64,000 nucleotides of DNA. Origin: Anseranas semipalmata. Taxonomy: Eukaryota; Chordata; Aves; Anseriformes; Anseranatidae. The notes below the pieces were generated by a model. The model was not told the origin of the DNA, made no database searches, and saw only the letters and a list, made by a program, of their open reading frames with translations. Below, piece by piece: positions 23,479 through 36,800 of the stretch. The stretch's first letter is position 1. Each line of letters opens with the position of its first letter. The stretch spans positions 52,401-116,400 of the forward strand of contig VXAA01004386.1 in NCBI GenBank assembly GCA_013399115.1, written 5' to 3'. The position numbers and the translations under genes are program-made.

Positions 23479-26400
23479 CAATGCATATAGTATGCCATAC
23501 AAAATTATTTCTAAACTAGTAGCATTTCTTTTTTTTTTTTTTTAATGGTTATAGCCCTGAGATCTTTAGGTGGTATAGTCATTAAGATATAACAATACAG
23601 TTGGAACTGAAAATTCAACACTTTCAATCAATTTGGAGAAAGAATTGCAAAATAATGGATTCACTATTACTGGATTTGCAATCGTTGCAACTGTGCACTC
23701 TGAGTTCGGTAATTCAGCTTTGGGGAAATTTACAGATTTTTGCTTAATAATGAAGGCTGGGGTGGATATTTCACAGCTGTGCAGGAAAACTTCTCTAAAA
23801 TATTAGTCTTATCTTGTTGATTAAAAACTGAAGAATAAAAGTGAACCTCAAACTCTGTTTCTAACTTTTAATCAGCTTTTATATAATCATATATGATTTC
23901 TCCATTAACTATACTGTTCTGAATTCTACCTTTTAAGTCTTTATACTTTAACAGAAAACTAGAAAATTTCAAAATTACACAAGGGAAACAGCATTAATAA
24001 GCATCTGTTCAACTCTCATGATCTGAAAAGTAGACAATGAGATTAATTGTGCCCACACTTGTTCCTGTCAAACATCCCTGAAGAACAGCTGAAATCACTG
24101 GTACAAGCACACCACAAATGTTTTAAAGCCAGTGTAACACATGTAGAGGCAGAAAAGAGAAGAAGCAGAGCAGAGTGTATGTGTGTTAGACAGACGGATT
24201 AATTTTTCTGCTATCGCTATCACTCAACTGGAAATGATGCAGAAAAAGCCTCTGTTTGGAATGAACCATTTTAGATTTTAACTATAACAGAAATCAAACC
24301 ATGCAATTTTTAAGCACCAAATGCTACATTTCTTTCTACTGTTTTCAGTGTGAATGGCTTACTGTATTTAGAGAACAAAACAAAAAAGAATCAAAGGAGA
24401 GCCTCTGAGTACCCTCGTAGTCTCTATCCTCTGCAAAAATAATGCTATCCACAAAATACTTGACTGCCTCTGCTGTATTTGAGAGATTTAAGAGCAGTGC
24501 AGAAGCATGAAACTGTTAAAACTTTCTTTTTCAGCTCACCAGAAATGCAAACTCTCATATGCATACCCATCTTACTGTATATATTTTAAGACATTCACAG
24601 GTAAATTCCCATAGCTGTCTAATAAAACTCAAGTCTTTCACCATTTCCTAGCAGCCTGTACCTTGGATTGTATAAAATTTATGAGAAATTTCTGCTCTCA
24701 GCCCCCATTTACATCAATGCAACTAAAAGGAGAATCTGGCTTTTCCATTTCCATTGAAATGTACAAACCACGGGGGCTCTTCCTCCATTTAATATCCAAT
24801 GAAACACTCCTAGGAAGCATTTGCCTGCACAGGGTTTGTGGAATTGTCTCACAGCACGTAACAGTATTCTGCACTTAAGCCAAGTAACGTAAATTCTCCT
24901 CAGCTTGGAATATTTCCACCAGGCTTGATCCAACCAAGGGCTGCATCCCCTTTCTGCCTGAAAAAAAAAAAACAAACAACACAGTGCAACTCTTGTTCTG
25001 CCAGGAGCCTGATAACACTGCAACTAACCGGCCAAGGCTGACCTACTGCAGATTACAGGAATTTGAAGACGCCTTGCTTCCATGTGTGCCGTGGGCAGAT
25101 ATCTCTGCTGGGTTCCCCGTGGTGCTGAGGCTACAAATTAAAGTGCTATGTCTTGACAAACCTTCCCTCAGAGGCAATGCCGCGCATGACTTCATATTCC
25201 CTATACATGACTATTTCAGGGTGTAGCTTCCTGTGCTCTGCAGGGATCTGCCACAGAGGAATAATTGCTGGAATGCTGCAGAATAAGAGAATTTGTCATC
25301 TTCTTTTCAATCAGGAGTAAGGGAACAGAACTACACATAAGAAGAAATATATTATTCACCTCAAGGTAAAGAGTCCAAAGACAACTGAGGTAGATTAGAA
25401 GCAATTAGGACTTTCACGAAGACTTAACTTTGCAAAGGAAACAATTTATACAAAGGGTTTCCTTTAAATGTACTGTATCATCCACACAAACACAGGGCCT
25501 ACTTCACTGCCATATATATAAACAATGGTGAATTTGATATACAGTCATTAGTAAAGTTAATCATTGGCCTAAGCTAAATAAAGAAAGTGTAGCTCAGCTG
25601 AAGTTCAAGGTCATTGCCACATTCTGAAGACAACTGCTTACTTTTATACTCTTCAAGTGTTTCAGTGTGAACAGCACTTGAGCTCTTTTAGTAGAGGCAA
25701 TCTCATGTTCCAAGTTACGCTTTAAAGTTTTGCTGTCTCTGCAGAGAGGCAAATTGTATGTTTTCACAGAATTATTAATAATATCATAGATTTATTTACA
25801 ATCATTCACATGCTATCAAGAGATTTTTTCAAATATCTTGATACAAAGTATACCTGTACACAGAATGGTTTCCACCAAAAAAATTCCTACAGTTGTTTAA
25901 TCAATTGTCCTATGAGAAGAAAGCTTTGCCTTCCAATTAAATAGCTAGCATTAAGAGGTAGTATTCAGAATCTTGCTTTTTTATATTTGTTACACAGCTC
26001 AACAAACATCTGTTTTTAAATGCCAATCAAGTGAAAAGAATTTGCAAACACGGGCGTTAGAAGACTACAAGACTCACGACATGCACGTCTCAAATCATTC
26101 TAAAATTTTCACTTTCAACCACACGATGCTTCATTAAAGATCCTATTTTAAACATTCTCAGCTTTCCATCTTGAAAATATAAGTTTATAGAAACCTGCAT
26201 ACATGCCATATCAGGCTGATCTCTAGTAGCTTAAGAAATAGTCCAGTACTTGCAATGCAAGGAAAATGAATCTGGCAATGCAACATGAGGCATTCTTCCC
26301 TACAAGCCAGTATCAATATCACGCCTCAGGATGGGGTTGTGGTCACTGTGTGCTGTAAGGATAATTGTCTTTCACAGGGGATGTGAAATGCGATGGTCTC

Positions 26401-29400
26401 ATCACCTGTGGGAATAAGTTTCTAGGGAAATCATCACCTCAAAGAAAGAACCGCAAGTTTTGATCCAGGTTTTCAGTGAAGCTGTGATTACTTCATTTCC
26501 CTTCCAAATCTATTTCCAGTGGTAAAAATGCTAGCACTAATGTCCTGAAAAGCTAAACTGCAAATTTGCAACATGCTTACACATTCTTACTTTCCTGCTC
26601 TTAGATATCTGTCAATTCTGTTGAAACTGCTGCTTCATTTCAATGACATAATTGATAATTTCACCTTAGATGTTCTTTACAGCAGGGTAAGGTTTCCATA
26701 CTTACAGGTAAAAGGTATACAAAACCCTAGGTTACTAAGGAAGCCAAGCTAAACTACCATAATGTTGCATTTTCAGTACTTTAAGTAATTCAGTGTTCTG
26801 AAACAAATAAAATACAAAGTGATTTTATTGCTCCTAAGGTGTCATAGTCAATAAATGTGTAAAACTTACTATGTGCATATAAGTGTAAATATTCTTTCTT
26901 GCACAGAAAATTATTTTTAAAGTCAATAGCCAAAGCATCTAGCTCCATTTACACCCATTCACTCAGGACAATGATTTCACTTCGTACAAAGAATAACAGA
27001 TTGCAAAATCATTTGTAACTGCTAATTCCCTAAAAAATCGCAGACAAAAGATGCTTTGATCTGCAGACTCTGTTTTCATAGGAAAACATAGCTCTCAGAG
27101 GAAGCAATCTGAGTTTTATTAAATTGACAATTCAGACCTTCAGTTTATTAAGGGACTTGAGTTTTGAGTTACAATTCTCTGTGAAAGTCATCATATTCAG
27201 AGCGGACAATGTGATGGATATCTACACATACAGAATAAGCAACAAACACTAGATATCCAAAAATAGTCAACTTACTTTGTTGCCTGCTGAAGAAGGAAAG
27301 TAATTCAAAGGGATTAACTGACAGTAGAAGATTGTTTGAAGTTACATCACCATAGACACAAAGGAGTAAAGTGGTTTCCCACAGTTCTCCTTCTCTGAAC
27401 AAGTAGCTTAGTTTATATAGCAATAGCTTGAAGCCAGAATGAGCTCCCAAGAATATTTCCAGTAGCCAGTATCTCCTGTCATCATCCCAAGCAGGGGGAA
27501 GAGGAGGACTCATTTAAACTAACTCTGGTATCAAGTTTTATGGTGGTTTTGGACTCCAGCTTTCACTTCTACCTGTCTGGATTTGGCCCTCCTCTTTCTT
27601 TATTTATGTCTGTGAAAATCTCTCTCCTTTTCTAGTGGTTTACTGGTCTCTCTGTTCCCTCTCCCCATTTTCGTCTTTCTTTGTCTTTGCTCTTTTCACT
27701 GTTCACCTCACCTGTCACCTGCTGCTGATGCCTGCAAGACAAACTGAGACAATTCATTTAAAAGGTTGAGTTGTCTGTCTTGGAGAAAGAAACACTGCAC
27801 AAGTAAATAACTCCACATGATGATACTAGAGGATAGCACAGATTGCCAATACTGAGAATAACAGAAGAAATGCAGAATTGGGCTGATCTGGCTGTGAAAA
27901 GGAAATGCAACTCTAGCAGGTAGCAGAAATGTGAATTCTAGTCAGGAAATACATCCTGACTAAGGTAGATAAGTTTTAATGCCAATGTACAAAACCTCAC
28001 CTGGTGATCTTGTACAAGATTGGAATATTGGAAAAAAAAAAACAGGTAAAAAACAGTCTGGGCAGAGGAAAGCAGCAAAGCAACTATAGCATACACATTC
28101 TGCAGCTGTACTGGGTCTTTGCAGCTCCTGGTACAGCTTGCTGAAAGCAAGCTCAGGTACCCCTACATAGCACTGCGCTATTTATCCTACTGTTAAGTCA
28201 GTGTAGACTCATGATCACTTGATCCGAGAACATTTTCCACAATCCGCTTTTGCATAATTTCCTTGCTACTTAGTCATTTCAAGGCTAAAAAAGACTTTCA
28301 CTCTGCATTAAATGCCCTGTTGGGCCCCACACCTGTCACTCACACAGTACACTACAATCTCCACCCCCTCTGTCAATTTACTAATTTAGGGACTAATCCA
28401 CCTCTTATTATTTTTCATGCTAAATTTTCCACTGTTTTCAGTAGAACTGATGTCAGTTCCTTAGGGTTTAATTCTGAAAACTTAAACAAATAACAAGCTG
28501 ACGTAGCACAAGTAACATCCCTAACGCGTGCGAAGCTATTTGTGCTTGCACAACTGATCAGTCGAAGTATCTTTCTGACCAAATCCTAGACAGAATTTGG
28601 CAGATGCTTTTGAAGTGATTCATGCATCCCCAAGAGGAGCAAACATTCCTCCTGAAAACAAGTCACTAAAAAAATGCTCTGTTTTCCTGGTATGTAAGCC
28701 TGGCTTGCCTTCTCTGCTCCTCATGATTTTCTTTATGTGTCTATTCACCTAATACAGCAGATCTATAGATTTTGTACAGATACAATGCTTTTTACATTTC
28801 TTCTTTAGCACACAACAAAAGCATAACTGACTTGGACAAAAGCTCCAAACCTGCCAGGGGTATTTTATATGCAGCCAGCAGCACTGATGTACGACAATTT
28901 TCACTGTACAAAACTATGCTAGTTAGGAAAGCAGTAACATAATACCTTTCAAACATGAGAATACAAAGGAAGACCAAGAGATCCCAAGACCTCCATTGTT
29001 AGCTGGTGCCATACCCTGTCCTCCTCATTCTTCTATTTTTTTTTTGTTTTGTTTTGTTATTTATAATGAAGAGAGTACATGGTATGATAACCAGAAAAAA
29101 GTTAAATGGTACAGCAGTCATTAACAGAGCTGCTTATAGTTCGTGAAAAGGACTGGCACAGAGGGGTTACTATCTCTAAACCCATTCATTCACTTTGTTC
29201 ATCTGGAAGGAAGCATTTTACCCCTATCTTACGAACCAAGCAGAAGCACTGGAGTTTCTAGCCAACACTTTAATTTATCAAGGAAGACATTGCCATTGCC
29301 ACAATGTTAACGAAGGGTATAGCAGATCCATTACATAAAAACTGCAGAGCAGACACGGGAGGTAGTTTTCTTAGACATTTGCGAGAATAGCATCAAAATT

Positions 29401-32400
29401 GAGCAAATGCTTTCAAGCTTAACTTTCTGTTCTTACAACTCTAGTGAATTTTATCTTGTAGGAACCTTCAGCCCAGTTTTCTTCTGTTGTTCACTTTGTG
29501 TTATCAGTTCTAGCGCAGCTGTAACATCACTGTTTTGCTGCTCTCCTCTGCCCAGCTGGGCGACAAGGTGATACCATTCTCGTCAAAGAGGACTGGGTGC
29601 CCACTCCTAACAGTGGTCACTGACAGCACAGGGTCAATGCAACGAAGAATCAGGTTTCTCATGCATGAGCTTATCTGAGAGAGAGTTATTTCGGGGAGTC
29701 TAAAGGAAATCCATTTCAGCTGTTGTCTGAATTACCAAGGCATGAAAACACACTTTTCACAACTTATGAAAATTCTTCAGTTGTTTCACATACTTTCAAA
29801 GCAGTCCAAAGGTGGCTTTACAGCCGTTGTATGCAATTCTGAATGAAGCCACCTGATGATACTCAGAAGCCAACTTATGGTGGGCACATTCCAAAGCATA
29901 CAATTTGGTCTAAGGATATCCTATTTCTCTCTCAGATTTCGAAGCCCCGAGGACACCTTTTCTGTTTGCAAACACAGCACAATTTACATCACTGGTCATC
30001 CTGGCTACAAAGCCACTGGACAACCCTGATGCAGAGTGACCAGAGATTAACAGGCAAGCGTGAAGTGCCATTAAGCGTTTGCTAGTATCAGCCCATTTTC
30101 AGAAAGTTTCGGTCTTTCAAAGAGAGTAACTATTTCATGTAAGAGCACCGAGAGTTTGAGGAAAATCTCTAAGAATAACAGTAAAGGTGTTCCAGAAGTT
30201 TTACCTCAAAGCTGCACAGCAGTCACTAGTAACTCAGCGTTAGGTGTGTACTGAAGACTTTTAGACTAAAGAATTTACTGGGTATTATATTTTATTTAGC
30301 TATTATATTTATTTAGATATTAATTTTACATATACTCTGAAGAAGCTAGAAATCTGTATTATGGCACAACAGAGGCCAGTATCATTTTCCCAAAGCAATC
30401 ATCTGCTTCAACTTTTCCTCTGTGGTCTGATTTATTATACCTTAAAATGAATGGCGTGAAATACCTCCATAATAATGCGCCTGATGCTCACATACATCCA
30501 GGATCAATCAATTACGCAAGTCCGATGGAAGAGAGCTGAACTGACCTAGACCAGTCTCAGCTACTTTTGATACCTAAACAGAACTTGTTGCAGTCACTGA
30601 GCAGAGGGAAGAAAAGCTTCCACAGAAAGAGAAGCTTCTGAAAATCACGTATTTCCCGCAGGTTCTGACTAACAAAACATACAAAGAAGTTTGATGCCAA
30701 ATCGTTCACTGCTCTAGTTCACTTTGGAACTGGAATATGTTTAAAATATTAAACATTTGATTGATATTTTAGTAACATTTAACATTTATTTTATAGTTAA
30801 TTTAAAATATTAAATCGTATGTTATTCAGCTTTGAAACTTTTAACATTTCTCTCTTAAAATGGGCAAATACTCTTCTATTTGTTATAACTAAGGTACTGT
30901 TTTCAGTTCAAGGTCTTCTTTTCAGATGATAGTTAATTTCCTGTAATACTGACCTCATCAACCAATAAATGACTCTTTCAAAGTATAAAAAGCATCTATT
31001 AGCATATATACTAAGTGCTGTTAAGACGAGATATTCAAAAAGCACTGCTGACTCTTGTGGTATGATTACTGAGATGAAATACTGCTATGTTTTGATTTAC
31101 TGTTTAAAAAAAATTCTAAATACTTTCTGCAAATTCAAACTTAATAGTCATCATACATGGATTCCTAGCATGGCCCTTCCTGATGTACTGCAGTAACTGA
31201 AACTGAGATGCTACAGGATCTTTATTGTGTAGTTTATTTATATTTCCTTCTGGAGGAGCCACTGGAGATGGAGAGAGAACGAAAAAAAAGGAGGCAGTTG
31301 CTTTGTATGATACCATATAATTTGATAAATACAGCATATGTTGCTCTTTCCAGTGCAGAACCAGAATCTCAAGTGCATCTCAATCTTTTTCAGGAACAGA
31401 ACCAAACGCGAATGATTTGAACACTGCACCTCATGAATTCAGCTCTGCACCTGTCCCTACACGACCAAGGTCTGTATGCAAAGCTGATCAAAATGTTTCT
31501 ACACCCCATCTCCATAGAATGCATATCCTTGATTTTTTAAAAAAATCATGTTTCAGACTTATAGTGCAAGCTGGTACAGGCACTGTACCTTTGTGCAGTT
31601 TTGCATGCCACATAGCACACTGGAGCCTCAATCTTAATAACATGTTGCAGACAAAAATGTTTAGTAACAACGTCACCGTAACATCAAGAGGGGCTGTGTG
31701 TCGGTTGCTAAGCCCCATCCATTTCCAGGATCTCCTACAGGAGGAATCAACTCCCACAGAATTTTTTTCTGCTTATGAGTCTAACTCACATTCTGGCATC
31801 ATCATCTAAAGCAAAACACCCAAAGCACTGTCAGTGAAACAAAACACACTTACACAATGCTCTATAAGGGTCCCACACTGAGCTACTTTGTACGTGGAAG
31901 CTGGTAACTGACGGCAAAGCAGACTGAATCTTTCCACCTCACGCTGGCCTAAGTCCCTTGCCAGCTGTGGGCGGCAGCAGTGTCCGCACCGCCCGCACAT
32001 TCCAGCCAGGACACTGTTTTGGGTCACGGGGCCATGCAGTGAACAGGAACCATCTGCACGCACGCGTACCTACCACATGTCCCAGATCAGACTGCCGTCG
32101 CAGAATAAACTTGTATTCCTTTCCTTGATCATCTTTCCTGTGGCTTGTTTTTCAGTACAAAGGACACGAACTGAAGACTTTAACAACGAGTACACAAATG
32201 CTCACACATTGTTAAATAAACGTGAATTTGTGCTGGATATATAGATGGAGAAAGTGAAAATACTGATTGTGTTGGGGGCAGCTTAACATTTCTAATCGTG
32301 CAGCATGCATGATAACAAATATCACTGTTATCACGATTTCAGCAATATCGCACTGTCTGAATCAGCAGAAACACTCTGAAATTTTAGCCCATAAATCCAG

Positions 32401-32608
32401 GCTATCCCCAGACAGTTCTGTGTTGAAATCATCAACCCCTAATTCTATACCTCATTGCCTCTTCTTCTAAATCAGACTTTGCTACCTTCCAGACCTCTCA
32501 CTTCACAATACCCCGCTTTCCGTCACACGCCAGAACCGTCACGCCGGCGTAGACGCGTCCTTCCTCTTCCAAGAACCGCCGAAGCCCGGCCACAGCAGCC
32601 TCGCTCAC

Positions 32609-32760
32609 CTCCTCCACCACGGGCCCCCGCGCCGGCCGGGGCGCAGGCGGTGGCGGGACCCGCTGCCCTCACGCCTGTGCGGACCCCAGGCAGGAAACCT
32701 GGGCGCCAGCCTTCTCCAACGCACTCCCCCGTCGGCCTGCGCTGGCGCTGACTGATGCAG
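32609..32760 (-). other. Candidate non-coding first exon of WIPF3 (3' border at a GTGAGC donor)
   Basis: On the minus strand the island contains GGTGGAGGAG/GTGAGCGAGG, a good donor match with its G at 32608. An exon ending at 32609 could splice to the acceptor before 17900. The 5' limit given is arbitrary; the start could lie anywhere up to or inside the gap. This is inferred from one splice motif and from position. Confidence 0.3.
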
Positions 32761-33127
32761 AAGTGACAAGATTTCAGTCGTGTTTTTAACCCTGTTAATT
32801 ATTATTAATGAATAATCACTTAAAGTTTCTTCTCAACACTTCTCCAGCATTCCCCCTGCGATAGGTACACAAGCGTTTAACACACCTTAGTGCTCACGGT
32901 TATTCAACACCCCCTTTCCTCAGCTGACCTATTCCAGCACATTTATTTTAAGGGAGATAACTAGAAAAAAAAGTTCTTCCTATCCGTCGCTGTGCGAAAA
33001 CAGCCCATTTGAGGGAAAAAAAAAAGAAACGAGCAGACAGCAGCACGCCAGCCCCGGAGCGAACGCGCAGTCCTGCCCTCTCCACAGCCGTAACCCCATC
33101 CCGCAGCCCGGGGCACCCCGGCCGCCC

Positions 33128-33499
33128 NNNNNNNNNNNNNNNNNNNNNNNNNNNNNNNNNNNNNNNNNNNNNNNNNNNNNNNNNNNNNNNNNNNNNNNNN
33201 NNNNNNNNNNNNNNNNNNNNNNNNNNNNNNNNNNNNNNNNNNNNNNNNNNNNNNNNNNNNNNNNNNNNNNNNNNNNNNNNNNNNNNNNNNNNNNNNNNNN
33301 NNNNNNNNNNNNNNNNNNNNNNNNNNNNNNNNNNNNNNNNNNNNNNNNNNNNNNNNNNNNNNNNNNNNNNNNNNNNNNNNNNNNNNNNNNNNNNNNNNNN
33401 NNNNNNNNNNNNNNNNNNNNNNNNNNNNNNNNNNNNNNNNNNNNNNNNNNNNNNNNNNNNNNNNNNNNNNNNNNNNNNNNNNNNNNNNNNNNNNNNNNN
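33128..33499. other. Assembly gap of 372 Ns
   Basis: A run of unknown bases sits inside the GC-rich island. GC-rich first exons and promoters are often lost from avian draft assemblies, so promoter and first-exon sequence may be missing here. Confidence 0.99.
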
Positions 33500-33508
33500 A
33501 TGAAGGAG

Positions 33509-33535
33509 GTGTGTGTGTATGTGTGTGTGTGTGCG
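33509..33535. repeat. (TG)n microsatellite at the gap edge
   Basis: GT/TG units interrupted by one TAT, starting nine bases after the N gap. The repeat may have contributed to the failed join. Confidence 0.93.
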
Positions 33536-33899
33536 CGGGGAAATCTGAAATCTTGAGGGGAAAAAAGCCCGTCCCGATCCTCGGGGGGTGTCTAAAATAA
33601 ATAATGGTTTTAAAAAGTAGTAATTTAACACCCGCTCCCCCTCATCCCCCGCCCCGGGCGGGAGGCAGGTGGAAGCCGGCCGGAGCCGGCCTGTTCTGGC
33701 GCCAACGGCCCCGCAGCGCCGGCTGCCGCCGCCTCACGCCGGCCCCGGGTTCGCGGGGCTTCTCCTCAGGAGGAGGCCCTGGACACCGGCCTGGCCCGTT
33801 TCCCGTGCCCATCCCCATCCTTGAAGCGTCCTGCTGCAGTGTGGTGCCCCATCGCACGAGCAGATGTCTTGGCTTCTAGTTTCAAAAGCCCACGTGGAA

Positions 33900-36800
33900 G
33901 CCGTAACGTTGCTCAATGGCACGGAGAAAGGTGCCACTACCCCATCCCGCTGCCAAAGGCCGTCCACCTCCTGAACCACATCTGACCGCCAAGGGCCTGC
34001 ACTTGGAGCCGGCTAGGTGCCCTCGTTTCTTACCCTTGCATCCCAGATTGTGTGCTCAAAATATATGCAAAAAACCTGGGTTTGTTCCGGATTTTTTTTT
34101 CCAAGGCAGTTTCCAGATAGAAATGTTACGCTGTCATCCCAGCGAGGTCCTCTTTGTTTCCGACAAGGAGAGGGAGTCAGTCTCCCAGCCTGCTGGAGGA
34201 ATTGGGCACCCACATTTTGGCATGCGACAAACGCTTCAGGAAGGAGAATGCCACTGAAGAACTGAAAAATCATAGTGTAGCTTCTTGTTTCACTGGTGGC
34301 CTTCTGTCAGTGCTTTCGGGTGGCTGAGAGGCAGGCTCATTTGCTCTGGTTTTCTCTGCAAACTCTGCTTAGTTGTAGAAAGTTCAAATCAGGTTTTTCA
34401 TTGTACTGCTTGATTATGAAAAGATCCAAGGAAATCAGTGTCCCTTGGATCCAGGTGATGGCATTATCAGCCTCTGAGTCTGGTGGAAACTCACTGATGG
34501 CCTGTGACCTATCTGATCATCAGGCTAGGGGCATGAAACTCCATGCTCTAGACCTCTCTTCTCATGCTCTCCTTTCTGTCCAGAGGTGTAAGCTTGATTT
34601 ATTATTTTGAAAATATCTTCCTGGTGGCTTGTCCAGCTAAATAACTTTCAGTCCCAAGTATCTGCCCTAGTTGCTTCCACAGCAGTCAGGGAGCTCTAAA
34701 CCCATTTCTGCTGGCCACTAGTTTGAACTTAAAAGCACAAAGCAAAACCAAGAGTGCCATAGGTTGGGCACCAGAAAAAAATTATGTAAGCATTTCCTTT
34801 AAAGAAAAATACGTATAGTGCCAAATTTGAAAATAGCCTTGTGTCAGTCTGCAAGAGCATTACATTGTTCTTTAGCTTGGAGATCAGTTTTCTGGGCTTT
34901 TGGCACCCTCATTATTCATGCAGTTTAATCGCAGTTGACATTTGATTTTAGATTACTAATGCTTGAAAGGACTTTGTTCACCTCTTGGTTTAGATCACAA
35001 GGGGACTTCAGAGGAACAAACTGCAAGAGAACATGAAGAAAATTGGTTTCTTCTTCCTGTTCCTACAACTTTGCTGCCCAGTTCCCAAATCCTTTCACTT
35101 CCCACCTAGGTCCAAGAGATGACAACAGAGTTTGTATCGTGCAACAGTGACCATTTCCACCTGTGCAGCTGGACTCAGCTGGGACCGAGTTTATGTACTG
35201 GTCTAGTCTGAAACAGTCACCTTTACCCACAGGACACAGTTCACATGCATTTAATACACTGAAGTACACAATACTTGCCACTTGGCTATTGGTAGCTAGT
35301 TTCAGAAACCTGTGGTATATCAGATTTTACTAGAAGAGCCCTGCGGGGTTGCATGCCAAGGAATTATAAAAGTCTTCTCTTTCTGTTTCATCTTTGAGGT
35401 GAAAAGGGAAAACGTGCTCACTTCCTGGTGCTGTATCTGAACGAAGGCACTTCTGGAGTGAACAGTGGTAGTAGAAAAGGCCAAAGTCTTCTATCCAAGC
35501 TGTTTTGTGAAGGCTAATGCAATGAAACCCAATTAAAACAAATGAAAAAATGCATATTACTCAATAGAAGACTCCTCCCATTCTTATATTGTTCAATAAT
35601 AAATTATAATTATTTTCAGCAAAATATATCATTGATCATTTCTTCTTTAAAAAAACCTTTCTGCACTAAGAATACATGTTCAAGACTCCCGATAATCCCA
35701 CACAAGAAAAAGAAAAATACCTGAAATAAGTTGAACAATTCAGGAGGAGATACAGAGTGTCTCAAGCAGAGGAAAAAGAACCAAATCTTCTGTTTTGCAT
35801 GCCGTTTCTCAGTGTGAGTACAAAGATCTGGGATGCTTTGCTGATATGTGTCAATATAAGTACTTGTGAAAGAAAGTACTCAGAAAACTGTATTCACATT
35901 TTTTCATCTGTAAATGTAGAAAGTTCTGTTGGTTTCATTGTTTGGATAATGTTCCAGATTACTGGTTCTTTAATTTGTTGATAAGGTCATAGCTATTAAA
36001 AGATTTATAGTATATGTGAAGGTGAGAGTACTGCTCATATAGATATCTTCAATCTCACTTCAAATTAGACCACCATATATACCTGGTTGCTTTGTGGCTG
36101 CAACCAGGCACAGCGTAGCTCCACACAGGCCAAAAAACCTTCCAAGGACCCCAAACGAGCAAGCAGGTAGCTTGCCTAAACTGAGTTTTGTGCTGCCTTA
36201 GATCTGCTGCTAGCAGTACCCAACCTAGGTGGCCTGAAACAAATTCATTTCTCCTGCAGTACCTGATCCGGGCAAACTACAGGCTCTTGAGAAGAGATGA
36301 TGTTCCAGCTCTAGCTCAATGTTTTACCAGATGGGCAAAGTTTTGGGGCTGTTTTTGTTGCTGGTTGGCTAGTAGAAACTGTAAAATCAGGTTTGATGCC
36401 TTCTGTGAAAACCCTCAGTTAAAAATGACATATATCCACATTTTCTTGTCCATAAGCTTGTACATCACCCTAAAATCAATGGGCAAATGTATACGAAGGA
36501 CATATAATATAGTCAGAGCAAATGTGGTTTCTACTGGTCTCATTTTTTGTTGTGTCATTGTAATTGCTTTAAGGAGCCTAGTACATAGATTTGTTCCTCT
36601 TTAATTAATTTAAATATTTAACTAAAGTAGTTAAAATGCAAATGTGTCTGGAGGTTACCGTACAATATTAAGTATTCCCTCAGCTTTGCTTATGTGGGTT
36701 AGTGTTGTACTTCTTGATCACATCAATGATACATATCAATGGTAATATCTTACCCTAAATCTAGGAAAAATGCAATACGTTTAATACATTAAAATATAGT

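Larger units (their letters stand above)
17901..32607. other. Putative 5' intron of WIPF3 (non-coding exon to coding exon 1)
   Basis: This stretch of about 14.7 kb is assigned as an intron only by inference, from the acceptor at 17901 and a candidate donor near the CpG island. It holds old CR1 fragments (19825-19955 and 22165-22480), a younger CR1 3' end (23099-23430), dinucleotide repeats and otherwise AT-rich single-copy-looking DNA. No coding exon is recognised. Confidence 0.5.
482..32609 (-). other. WIPF3: WIPF3 transcription unit (5' part; 3' end off the left edge)
   Basis: This is the gene-level span. Four coding exons with consensus GT/AG borders and consistent phases (0, 1, 1, then 1 at the end) run right to left. 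WIPF3 (CR16) is a WIP-family cytoskeletal adaptor: it binds monomeric actin through an N-terminal WH2 motif, SH3 proteins through its proline-rich centre, and N-WASP through its C-terminus, and so tunes Arp2/3-dependent actin assembly. In mammals it is known mainly from brain and testis. Coding introns are about 13.7 kb, 1.2 kb and 1.5 kb. The right boundary is inferred from a CpG island and a candidate donor at 32609/32608. The exons for the N-WASP-binding region were looked for in 1-481 and not found, so they should lie to the left. WIPF1 and WIPF2 are the alternatives, but the WH2 and LFAGGFPVLRP segments match WIPF3 as I remember it. Confidence 0.88.
32500..33900. promoter_or_regulatory. 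CpG island, likely WIPF3 promoter, with an internal assembly gap
   Basis: GC content and CpG density rise sharply from about 32520 (runs such as CCGCCGAAGCCCGGCC and GCGCCGGCCGGGGCGC) to the gap, and stay high from 33620 to about 33800. The surrounding 30 kb is AT-rich. It lies upstream of the minus-strand WIPF3 coding exons and is the only strong CpG island in the window, as expected for a vertebrate promoter. The core is missing in the N gap, so the start site cannot be located. Confidence 0.7.

Noticed and set aside
24680..24770. TTACATCAATGCAACT...GAATCTGGC resembling an old amniote repeat motif
   Set aside because: The match is short and from memory only; not enough to annotate.
26260..26420. 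Possible ancient repeat
   Set aside because: Resemblance to old amniote elements was too vague to name a family.
32455..32751. Plus-strand frame rich in Pro, Arg and Ala
   Set aside because: It is a by-product of CpG-island composition, with no family resemblance.
33642..33979. Minus-strand frames right of the gap
   Set aside because: GC-driven open frames in the CpG island; no motif and no consistent splice sites.
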